Shown here: piece by piece, positions 21,254-30,879 of the stretch | How the letters are laid out: the number at the start of each line of letters is the position of its first letter | Position numbering within the stretch: the first letter of the stretch is position 1 | Assembly (NCBI GenBank): GCA_001574975.1 | Contig: KQ965813.1 | Coordinates: 3,451 to 43,629 of the forward strand | DNA from: Gonapodya prolifera JEL478 | Lineage: Eukaryota; Monoblepharomycota; Monoblepharidomycetes; Monoblepharidales; Gonapodyaceae | DNA: 40,179 bases | Reading direction: 5' to 3' | The notes under the pieces: generated by a model | Database searches by the model: none | Told to the model about the DNA's origin: nothing | Seen by the model: the letters and a program-made list of their open reading frames with translations, nothing else | Position numbers and translations under genes: made by a program

Positions 21254-21835
21254 TATGTCCATATTCGATCTCTGCCGTTGAGGAGCAAAAAATTGCGCAT
21301 ATTTGAAACGGCTCTTCCTTGTTCAGCAAGTAACGAATGAGAACCTCACTTGTGACGATATGAGTTGCTTCCTGTGGGATTATGGATTAATCATGAACTT
21401 GTAGATTTTCAGCGGAAATTTCTTGCCAATGTGTCATTTGTTTTGCCCGAAACACAAGCCTCACACCCTCGGCCGTTTGACGCATTTCAGAGATCACATT
21501 GCCGCCCATAGACACTGAGAATAGTCCGGCAATAACACTAGTTTTAATTTGTCCACCAACATCCAGTTTGTCGAGCTTTTGGGTGAGACTTCTCTCCGTG
21601 AAAATGTTGTAGTCGACCTGTGTGTTGACCGGGTGCTCTGCGGTGTCATCGTTGACGCGAATGTTCTCGAGTGCCACAATCCACCAGCAAGGACCTGATT
21701 CATGCGGGCATCGTAGAAGGCACCGAGTCGCACGGCGACACCGTTGGCGGGGATCGAGAAGTTTCCGAGCCTCGGAGTGTCTGATTTATGGTTGGGAATG
21801 GCCGAAGGGACCGATGGCGCCGCGAATGTATTCAT
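21251..21835 (-). pseudogene. SNTX-like gene, 5' part (upstream of transposon)
   Basis: This is the N-terminal piece of the gene continued at 16473-18437. It opens with MNTFAAPSVP and a stretch VAVRLGAFYDARMNQVLAGG, which resembles the LGxxYDxR..xLIPG start of stonustoxin/neoverrucotoxin-family (MACPF-like) proteins. Near 21675 the frame is lost by one base: the downstream part resumes in another frame with ENIRVNDDTAEHP. A short exon EATHIVT follows near 21365, matching the family's ATHVVT. The last exon, after an acceptor near 21276, is cut after a few codons by the transposon. Frameshift plus insertion make this a pseudogene. It is described only; no repaired form is given. Confidence 0.55.
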
Positions 21836-22184
21836 GCTGGAAGGGGCGAGCGTGGTGGTTGACTTGCTTGGACCTAAGCAAGACCTCGTTGACCCGAAAG
21901 TCCGAACATCTTCTCATGTTCAGCTATCACATACAAAGGGCACAGTGAGCATGAGAAAATAGATATATTCATATTGTAGCGCAGTGAATTTAATTATACA
22001 ACTTTGTGCTGCTTCAATGGGTGATCCGCTACCGTATACCGATATCGTCCGACTGCAAGTATTTGAAAACAGTAAGATAAGCGTCGTGTTCTTGTATCCT
22101 CGCTTTACACCATCCAAATTTGACATTCCAGAAAACTCTTCACATCCAACATCCAACGTACCAACAGTGTTGGACGAGTCAGGC
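21836..22184. other. Intergenic, 3' flank of the disordered-protein gene
   Basis: It carries the promoter side of the broken SNTX-like gene and the 3' end of the next minus-strand gene. No TATA box or other feature stands out. Confidence 0.4.
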
Positions 22185-25100
22185 TCACTCCGTCGGCGAC
22201 GTGATGCTCCCCGTCTCTGCGAGCTCGCTCTTGTTTGCAATGATCATCACGCTGGTCTTTGTGCTCCATCGAACCTTCTTTCCAGGCTCACTTTTACGCC
22301 GAGCGAGACCACCTGGCATTGCGAAGGGGGTCGACGGTCCAGCGGGACCGGCTACTGTGGATGTGGTGACCGGAGCGGTAGTAGTTCGCACAGGTGGGGA
22401 TGGTGGGGGTGTGATGGGAGCACGAGGGCTTGCCGATCGGGCCCGACGGAGTGAAGTGCTCCGGTCAGGAAGATGTGGGGTAGGGGAATCACTGCGAGCT
22501 CTGCAACGACACAAAGCGTTAGTTCATACCAATAAAGAGATCAAAACCTCGGAATTTCCCGAAACTGACCTTCGCAGTAAAACCTCAACCACTCGTACAA
22601 CCTGGACACCAACAGTTCCTGCGCGCTCTAAATCCCCAGTGCTCAGCTCTTCCAGCTTTACACATCCCCACATGGCTTCCTTCTCGCCGTCGTCGACCTC
22701 AGGGTGCGCCTCCACGTAGGCCGTAACGGCTCTCATGGCCTCGGACGCCGACCAACGTGTGGGTTCCACTCCAGTGGCGTACTCAACCAGGGCGGCGAAA
22801 AACCTGGGACTGAGAGACGATATGCTCTTCTCGAACGCGGCAGAGTCCGAATCGGGTCCCAAGTGCTCGGCCAGGTTTCGAGATACACACTCCATCAAGG
22901 CATCCTTGTCCACACCAGGATCGTCGTACGCTAGATCAAGCTCCTTGGACGGCAGCTCCTCGAAGCGCACTTTGGACCAAAGCATTCCCATTTCCGCCGG
23001 TGTGAGTCTGTGTCCACGACGAACACGATTGAAAACGTAGCGCCGTGCCATGGCAAAGTTCTTCCCAGCCTCCCCAGGCAAATCGGACAGTGTCGTGAGC
23101 AGGTGCAAGAGCGAGTCGGAAACTCCTGTCGGAGTCATCGGTGCGACAGCATCCTCGCGACCTACTGATGATCCGGAGCTCGAAGCGGAAAGGGGCTCCG
23201 CATCGTCTGGTGTGGTGGGAGACATCACATCGCCAGGCGCAAACTGTGACGCCGCTGATCCAGGTCTCGATGGAGCCTCGAACGGTAACTCCCAGCGAGG
23301 GCCGTCATCTTCCACCATGTCCACCATCTGAACTTCCGATCGGCTGTTCCACGCGTTACTTGAGACGGGAGCAACATTCGAAGAGGCCGTGGTTTGCATC
23401 AAAGCAGGTGGAGCCGCTCCCTCAACTGTCTCGTCCTCTGCTACAAGTTGTAAGCCGTACTCGTCCCTGCGCTCCATCGAGTCTCGCTCTTCCCTTTCAT
23501 CATCGCTTCCTCCCAGAACAACACCGACCTCGCTCTTCCCATCTGGAAGAACCCCGGGGCTTGGAACAACCTCCACCTTTCTCTCCACGCCTCCATCCAC
23601 CAAAGGCCCTGGGAAGACAGTGCTGGATCGCTTGCCCACATCTTCCCGCCTCGCAAACCTGTTCCCCGCCGGCGCCCCGTCACCCTGCGACTCGCTCAAG
23701 CCCCAACGAGGAACCCACGGCTCCACCACGGGGGGCTCGATGAACACTCCTGGAGCCAATCCAGTCGTCGCCTCCCGATCTCTCGGAGCAGAAACCGCAC
23801 TGGCCGGAGGCGCTCTCGTGTGCGCGGGCTGCTTTGGCGCCGGGTAGTTTCCCACCGCTGGTCTCGCCGGAGACGTGGACGCGGCAGCGGGTGACGGGCC
23901 TCTCGACGAACTGCCCGTTGGTGTCTTTGACCTTCCCGGCTGGTCTGGTGTCTGCGCCTGAATCCGGTCTCGTTGCTCAGGGGTCTTGGAAAGCAATTGA
24001 CGGTCTGGCTGGAAGTTGTCCTGTGCAGACGGCACGAGCGCTGCGAGTGTGGGCCACGATGGTGCGCGGTGGACCTCGACTGGATCGGCGGCCGGCGCCA
24101 TTGCTGCGACTGTGCGGGTGAAGTCCATCGACCGACGCGTGGCGTCCATCGACCGACGCGTGGCGTCCATCGACCGACGCGTGGCGTCCATACTTCCCCG
24201 CGGACGTTCCGCCGTTTGCCACCCGCCACGGGTGTCCAAGCTGCGGCGTGGTTGCTCTCTGGCCATTTCCCTCTCTTCTTCCACCCGGCCACCCTGCCCA
24301 GGTCTGTCTCTCCCAACGTCCTCCCTCCTTCCTGCAAACGACCTCGACCTCCGGTGCACGCTAGTGTCCGCCTCGTCCGCCACTGACCGAGACCTCCTCC
24401 GAACATCACCTCCCTCCTCCACTCCCGCAAACGATCTCGACCTCCGATGTCCCCCACCGTTGGCATCGTCGCCATTTCCTCCGACTACGTTTGCCACAAA
24501 GTTTCGCAATCGGGCCGCCATCGCACCAGCTCCACTTGGACGACGGACGTGGTGGCGTTCCCGATTTTCCTCCGGGGCAGGAGCAGGGGCAGGAGTAGGA
24601 GCCAGTCGAGGTGCAGGCGGGGTACTGGTCGACGTCGCAGCCGCCTCCCACCTCGCGCGGGCGTCGTCTCGTCGCGTGGAGGAGGTGGAGCTCGCGGGGT
24701 CTTCGGGTGACGGGGTGGTGGTTTGGCTGGGTCGTGGAGGTGCGCGAGGTGCGTGGGATACGGTCGGAGTCGTCGCGAGGAAGAAGTTGGAGGGTGGAAG
24801 GGTTGGAGGCGGGGCGGGTGTGTATGTGGGTGGTGGGGGAGAGAGCTGCACAAGCGTGCAATGCGTTAAACTCTGGTTGACACGGCGCCCACACGCACGA
24901 ACGACACTCACCGGTCCATCCCCCCTCCCCAACGACGGCACACTCTCCTCTCTCAAGCTCGACGCACTGCCCTTGCGCGCCGCCGGTGCATAAGTCCCCA
25001 TCTGGGACGGCTGGCGGGCCACGCCTCCCCTCGGGCCGGGTGAAGACCCCGACCGCGCAACGGGCCGATCCATCGTCCGATCCCGCTCCGACTGGGCCCC

Positions 25101-27107
25101 GCCCGACCCCGACCGCGCCACGGGCCGGTCGATGCTTCGGTCAACGGAGCCCAGCCCAGACGGCGTGGGCGACCGGCCCTGCCCAAGCGGCGTGCCCGAT
25201 CGACTCGCGTTGGGCGTCGGCGACCTTCCATGCGGCACGGGGCTCGGCGCTGCTCTCTGCTGCCCTTGTGCCGGGGGTGGGGGGTAGAACGACCCCAACG
25301 ACGAGCTGGAAGACGGCGACCCCCGCACGGCCAACGCGGGCGAAGACGGGGATCGGTACGGTTGAGGCCCGAAATTGGGCGACCCGCCCAAGGGAGAGTT
25401 GAGCGAGACGGACGAGGGTGCCGAGCCGGGGAGGTAGGAGTAGTACATGTCGGGGTCGGTCGGTGCGCGGCGGATGGCGGGGTGGCCCCCGGGAGAGGAA
25501 GTGGAAGCGGAGGGGGGACCGTAGATCACGCCCGAAAGTGTTGGAGATTCGAGCGACATTTGGAGGTCGTGGTCGAGTTTGTCGGATGCGACGAAGCGGG
25601 ATATGGTGCGACGGGGTGGGGGGCGAGAAGTGGAGGGGTTGGATGCGGGGGCGGATCCCTGTGTGGGTGGCCCGGGTTGTGGTTGGGTAGGTGCTTGACG
25701 CTGCGAAGAAGTCCTCGGCGGGCGTGGCAACGTGTCGTCCCATGGCAACAGCGACACGTCCGGCGCTTGCCCTTGTGCAGTCATCGCTTCCGCACGGTCG
25801 AACGACTTGCGCGCCCGGTCGGCGGCTTCGGTAGATCGGTCGAGTGATTTTCGAGGACGCTCCCGGTCGGTGGATTGTCGTGGGGCCGGGAGGGATGGGT
25901 TCGGGTTCGGAGGTGGTTGGTTGTTGGAGGCAGATGCAGAGCGGGTGGAGGGTCGGGATTGGGGTTGGGGTTGGTTGTTGGAGCGGGGGTCCCGAGGTTG
26001 AGGTTGGTCCCATTGCGCCGAGACGGAGGAGTCCCACGCATCGCGTTGGTCACGCTGGTCACGCTGGTCACGCTGGTCACGCTGGTCACGCTGGTCACGC
26101 TGGTCACGCTGGTCACGCTGGTCACGCTGGTCACGCTGGTCACCCGGGTCACGACCGTACGCGTCGCGCGCATAGTCCCGTTGGTCACGCCCGTCCCGCC
26201 CGTCCCGCTCCGACCGCGACTCCCACGCATCTCGGTACTGATCCCTCTGATCTCGCAACTCTCGTTCTCGGGTGTCACCTCCAGCTCCTCGCCCATCCCT
26301 CCCCTCCCTTCTCCCAACACTCAACACCGCCGCCAAATCCTGGCCCGAGAACTGCTGCGTCTGGCCCTGCTGTTGTTGCTGTTGGTACCCCTGCTGCTGT
26401 GGTTTGGCGTTGGGATTGGAGTACACGCCCCACCCAGGAGGCAACCCGCCGTTGGTTTGGTCCCATGTGTATGGTCCGTCCTGGCCCTGCCCCCCGGGAC
26501 GAGATCGGGCACGCGGCTCTGTCGAGGCGAATCCACGGAGTGCGTCGGTGTTGGCAGGTTGCGAGGAAGAAGGCAACGGGGGTACGTAAGGATTCGAGGG
26601 CCGGCGCGATGGTCGAGCGTTCGAGTCTTGAGGTGCAGGCGCAAGAGCAGAAGGTTGCGAAGGGTGTGCGTTGGAGTAAGGAGTGTTCCCCGATTGGTGC
26701 AGTTGTTGCGGGACGCGGCGCTCGCGTTCTCTGCCTTCGAACCCCCCCTCCCGTTCCCGCTCCCGCTCCCTGTCGCGATCGAACGACTTGCGCACCCCCG
26801 CCGGTGGGCCACGCACGTCAACGTCGTCGATGGACGGGCCATCCAACCCCCCAGTGTTGAACCTGAGTCGGACCGCGTCTTCGAGGCTATTGTCGTAGCG
26901 AGGTGCGTTGGTGGGGTAGGTTCGGTGAGGGGGTGCGCGGGTGGATGTGGATGTGGATTGGTACTGCGGGTTCGGGTATGGGTTGGGAGGGGAGTTGGAG
27001 TAGGACGAGTAGGAGGGCCCCGGGGCGGGGTTGGAGTTGCCCGAGGTGGAGTTGGACGGGTGGTGGTAGGACGCCCGCGCGTTGCGGTCGCGATTGTCTC
27101 CGAACAT
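22185..27107 (-). CDS. Large disordered protein with C-terminal helical domain
   Basis: Three exons on the minus strand (27107-24912, 24845-22570, 22500-22185) give about 1595 aa. The first intron (66 bases, GTGAGT...CAG) contains no stop in frame, so a longer read-through form is possible. Residues 1 to about 1290 are dominated by Ser, Pro, Arg, Gly and Gln, with many RSPTP-type motifs, an (RDQ)n array, a triple MDATRRS repeat and repeated RRSRSFAG boxes; this is phosphorylation-prone disorder. Only about residues 1300-1510 look folded. They are helical, with LPGEAGKNFAMARRYVFNRV and two related pieces, MLWSKVRFEELPSKEL and MWGCVKLEELSTGDL, which suggest a repeated BACK-like helical unit. 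The last exon is again Ser/Pro/Arg-rich. I do not recognise the family; a scaffold or cytoskeletal/cell-polarity role is only a guess. Confidence 0.7.
24118..24196 (-). repeat. 21-bp tandem repeat encoding MDATRRS
   Basis: The unit GCGTCCATCGACCGACGCGTG occurs three times plus partial flanking copies and is almost identical between copies. It encodes the heptad MDATRRS in the disordered region of the large protein. Confidence 0.85.
26042..26150 (-). repeat. 9-bp minisatellite encoding (RDQ)n
   Basis: The unit TGGTCACGC is repeated about twelve times with almost no change and encodes Arg-Asp-Gln. Flanking degenerate units (RDA, RDG, GDQ) extend it both ways. Unit length is a multiple of three, so copy number can change without breaking the frame. 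Confidence 0.92.
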
Positions 27108-28790
27108 GGAGGAGAAAAAGCCTGGAGTCGGGGAGAGCGGTGGGTGGGAGGTGGATGGGTCAGTGCGTGTGGATGTGTGAGGTGATGGAGTTCAAATGGC
27201 GAGAAGGAGAGAGAGATTCGCTCCGCGTGGTATCTCCGCGTGGGAGCACTCGCCTCCGCCAGTCCTCGGATCAGTGCATACCGTCCTGTGAGATTTTGGG
27301 TGCGGCAGGAACAGCCCTTCGACCCATCCCACGTTGCTCTCGTCCCACCCCCGATTCCCGTCTTCCCCGTCTTCCAACCAACGTTTTCTGACACTTTGCG
27401 TACAACCCGGTCGTCGCATGGCTCTGATTCGCTCTCTTTCCTGTCTCCCTCCAGCACCTGTCTCCCATACCCTCTCACTCTCGGCTCCGCGGGGTGATAA
27501 GCCTCTAGCGGACATCTCGCTTTGCTCGCCAGCCTCGGTGAGCGCCTAGCGGCGCTTAGGCCTTGGAGTCCTCCCTCCGCTCGCGTTACTCGCTCCGGTC
27601 GGACCACTCATCCCCCACCCGCCCTACCAAGCAACCCACCAGTTCTGCCTCTCCGCCCCTCGCCCTCGCCCTCCTTCCCACCCAGCCTGGGCATCGTCGC
27701 CGCCTGGCCCCTCGCCTCGTCTCTGCTCGTCCGCCTGTCCTTGACCTCCCACGCCCCCCTTCTGTCCACACCGGCCCCCCCGCCCATCCCGTCGCCCCGC
27801 ATGGGCACAAACCCCTCGACGCTGAACGACATCATGCGCTACCGTCGCTGTGGCGGAGTGCAGAGAGTCTCCGCGGGATCAATCTCGCCCCCTCCCAGAG
27901 TGCCGAAATGCCTCACGTGCGTGCACAGCAGGTGGCCAGACCCGTCCCACTCCCGCTGCCCACTGTCCCACCTCGCACTCCGCTTTTGGAAATACTGCGT
28001 CTCCTCGCCTGCCGCACGCCACTCTCCTCTCTAACAGCAATCGCTGCTCTGGCTTGTGCCCAGGATGGAAGGTGCTCGCTCTCCCGTCCCTTCAGCCACG
28101 CACTCGACGTCGCCTCCGCACTCTCCGCACGGCCTTGTCCTCAGTCTGCTCTCTGCCGCTGCTCTCTGTCTCCACCGCACTCTCTCGCAGCGGCAGGTGC
28201 GTGCTGTCCGCCCTGTCGGTATCTGCCAGATATTCCGCGCTGATCAGTCCCTGCCCTGCGTCGGTCGCACCCCTGCCCGACGCTCTACCTTGCGCGGCGT
28301 CAAAACAAAAACGTTGTAAAGGGACGATCCCTTCCCCTGCTCGCGATGCCGCTCTCGCTGCCACTCGCACCAGAGCCCACCAAGGTGTGCCCGTTTAGGA
28401 AACGTGGCTGCCTGAGGCGACCCGCCACCCGTGCCACACACGACTTTGCTTTTTGCCGGGATCTGAAGCGGATAAACCCCCTCCCGCCGCTTCCGACACA
28501 GCGTGTCTGTCCCCCAGGCGAATCCCAGTGCGAAGCGGTGTAGTTTAATTCACGTCCCGTTGCACCCACACCCACAACACTGCGCCCCGCCCTGCGCTCC
28601 CACGCCACGCGCCAAGATACCTATCGCCACCTGACGGCCCTGGCAGTGTGACCCCAAAAGCCAAACTCTGTCGCGAGGCGAGGCGAGGCCCGAGGAACCG
28701 GAACCGTTCCCCTGTCCATCAATAAATGTCTGCACTTGCACTTGGCAAGAAAGTTCTCGCCCGAAGCACGCAGGCTAAAGGTGTGTATTT
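27108..28790. other. GC-rich, pyrimidine-skewed 5' flank
   Basis: The plus strand is strongly C/T-biased (many CCTCCC and CTCTCC runs), so it is purine-rich when read in the sense of the minus-strand gene. Open frames here are long on both strands only because the composition lacks stops; none has recognisable content. It probably holds the promoter and leader of the large disordered-protein gene. Confidence 0.45.
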
Positions 28791-29224
28791 ACGATTAGAA
28801 AAGTGTCATTTATAAATGACCGAAGCACATGTGACCACAGCACTGTGTCTTTTCAACGTCAAATAGACGGTAAAATTTACCAACCTTTCTCTAGAGACAA
28901 TTTTGTCTTGCAAAACGTCACTTCATTATCAAAATGATTACTTACTTTGCTCATCAAGAAACGCATGCAAGCATCGTGATGAGTTCCAAGGAACTGATGA
29001 GGCAAATTCCAGCAATTCTTTGAACTATCGGAAGATTTTAAGGTAAGTGCGAAACCTCGTCAATTCATAAGCACTCATCAAATGCCTGCGATGAGAGTAA
29101 AAAAACCTCCCGTCGTCTCCTGAGATTGAGATGAACTCTTCCAAATGCTTTGGTCAAAGTCAGTAGAAAATGTACGTAAATTGAACTGAAATTTTAAAAC
29201 ACTTCCTTTACACGTTCATTGCAT
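28791..29224. other. Start of AT-rich domain, no gene recognised
   Basis: Composition falls from clearly GC-rich to clearly AT-rich near 28790. This stretch shows no exon and serves as 3' flank for the zinc-finger gene. Confidence 0.5.
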
Positions 29225-30412
29225 CTAAACAACATAGTCCATACAAAGCTTTTTTAACTCCTCTGGATATTCCCGATTACTCCATACTTCCAATTGATTG
29301 CCACTAACGCTGTAAAACATGTATTTGATTGCCATTGATAATGGCTCAAATGCTAGAGTCTGTAGTTCTTCCAATGTTTTTAAGAGGATCTTCTCGCGCT
29401 CATCTCGTGTAACCCTTTTGCTTATGCCATCAATATGAAATGAATGAGGATTGTACCTCAGGAAAACCAAAGGCAAAGTGTTTCCATTTGTTGCCAACTC
29501 TGAGTGTTGCTGTGTCATTCTTGCGGTTTCACACAATAGTCCATATTTTTCATGCTGATCTTCATCTACTTCCAGAAATACTATAAAGGCATTTCCAGAA
29601 ACATCTCGCATTTCCAGTAAAAAGTCCACATGTGAAGATTTGGTGGGTGTTGATACATTACTTTTGGTCACAGAAACGTCCTGTGTTTTGCAATATTTGA
29701 TGTGAAATTCCCGTTCAAACTGAATGTTGTTGTTCTTGAGAAAAAGTTCAATGCGTTGCTCTTCTTTTTTGCGAGTTTCAATATAACGTTGGGTGTGAAT
29801 TGATTTCATATGTTTGTTCAGACTTGAAGACCGTGTAAATGATGCATCACATCAATCAAAATCACATTTGTAAGCTTTGTCCCCATTGTGGACCAGGTAG
29901 TGGGCCTTTAAGTTTCCATTTAATGAAAATGACGCAGTGCAACCATCATAGTCACATTTATAAGGCTTAAGTCCCATGTGAGTTCGAATATGTCTTTTCA
30001 AGTCTCCAGAATCTGCAAAACACGCCTTGCAATCTCCAAAATCACATTTGTAAGGCTTTTCCCCTCCATGTGTAAATGAATATCTTGATAAATGTGCTGC
30101 ATGTTTAAAACTGGCCTCACAATCTTTGAAATCGCATTTGTAAGGTCTTTTCAAACTGTGTGTACAAAGGTGCCTTTCCAAGTTACCTTTTTGTGTAAAC
30201 GATGATCCACAATCTTCAAAATCACATTTGAAAGGCTTCTCATTTGTGTGGATCCGTTTATGTGCATTGAGGTGACCTGATTTTTTAAACCCCCTTTCAC
30301 AAACATCACAAATGAACTTCTGCCTCTTTGCATCATTGCTACTGCTTCCATCATCTTCAGTCTTTCTCTTTAAAGTCGCAGCAACATCAGAAGCGTTCAA
30401 AGTGTCAGACAT
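29225..30412 (-). pseudogene. C2H2 zinc-finger / nuclease-like protein split by one stop
   Basis: One reading frame runs from MSDTLNASDV (30412; an in-frame ATG at 30451 is an alternative) to 29225 and is interrupted only by TGA at 29852-29854. Before it come an acidic/basic leader with KRQK and five C2H2 fingers spaced by TGEKP-like linkers. Finger 3 has Tyr where its first zinc-binding His should be. The stop falls in the loop of finger 6, whose continuation CDASFTRSSSLNKH and HMKSIH follows in frame. The C-terminal part is helical, then HVDFLLEM and FLEVDEDQHEKY, an acidic pattern like restriction-type PD-(D/E)XK nucleases; similar modules occur, as I recall, in algal and giant-virus proteins. 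Other fingers have Gly or Asp at the stop position, so GGA to TGA is likely. Readthrough would give about 395 aa. Confidence 0.7.
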
Positions 30413-30451
30413 TTTCTGAAATAAGAATGGAGATTTCTTTGAGCTGACCAA

Positions 30452-30879
30452 TACAGAAAAAATATTTCAAGAAAATCATGAAATCTCTGGAGATAGAAAT
30501 TCAGATTGTAAATCATTTCGTACATTAGATGGAACTTTACGAAATTACTGTTTTTTGTCTTTGATTAATTGAACGTAATTTTTCCACGTGGATAATTGTC
30601 TGGATTCACGACTTTCCAAAGGACCGCTTTGTCAGTTTCGTAAATTCTCCAAAGTAGAACATCAAATTGCTTATCCTTTCCAAAACATACATGTACTTGT
30701 AAACAGTATTTGGAAAAGAAGAGTGACACTCTACATCTCACTTGATAGTAACAAACATCCAAACAGCCCGTCATTTCAACAAAATGTTGCAAAATTTTAG
30801 TGATTGAAAATAATGCTTGAAAACTACATTGTTTGGTCATCAATAACCCATTTCAGAATTGCACTTCCAAGTATCCCAA
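30452..30879. other. Intergenic, AT-rich
   Basis: It lies between the zinc-finger gene start and the degenerate end of the first kinase-Sel1 gene. No feature was recognised. Confidence 0.4.

Noticed and set aside
26042-26150. Possible CRISPR-like array
   Set aside because: Units are 9 bases, directly adjacent and without spacers, within a coding region; it is a minisatellite.
25844-27185. Long open frames on the plus strand (338 and 436 codons) opposite the disordered-protein gene
   Set aside because: They mirror the RDQ minisatellite and biased codons of the minus-strand gene. The minus frame gives a coherent protein with a folded C-terminus and splice sites.
27522-28398. Overlapping Pro/Ser-rich open frames of 170-226 codons
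   Set aside because: Frames are open on both strands because of composition; none has conserved content or convincing splice structure.
29852-29854. An alternative genetic code reading TGA as an amino acid
   Set aside because: Complete genes nearby end at ordinary stops, and only isolated decayed genes contain in-frame stops.
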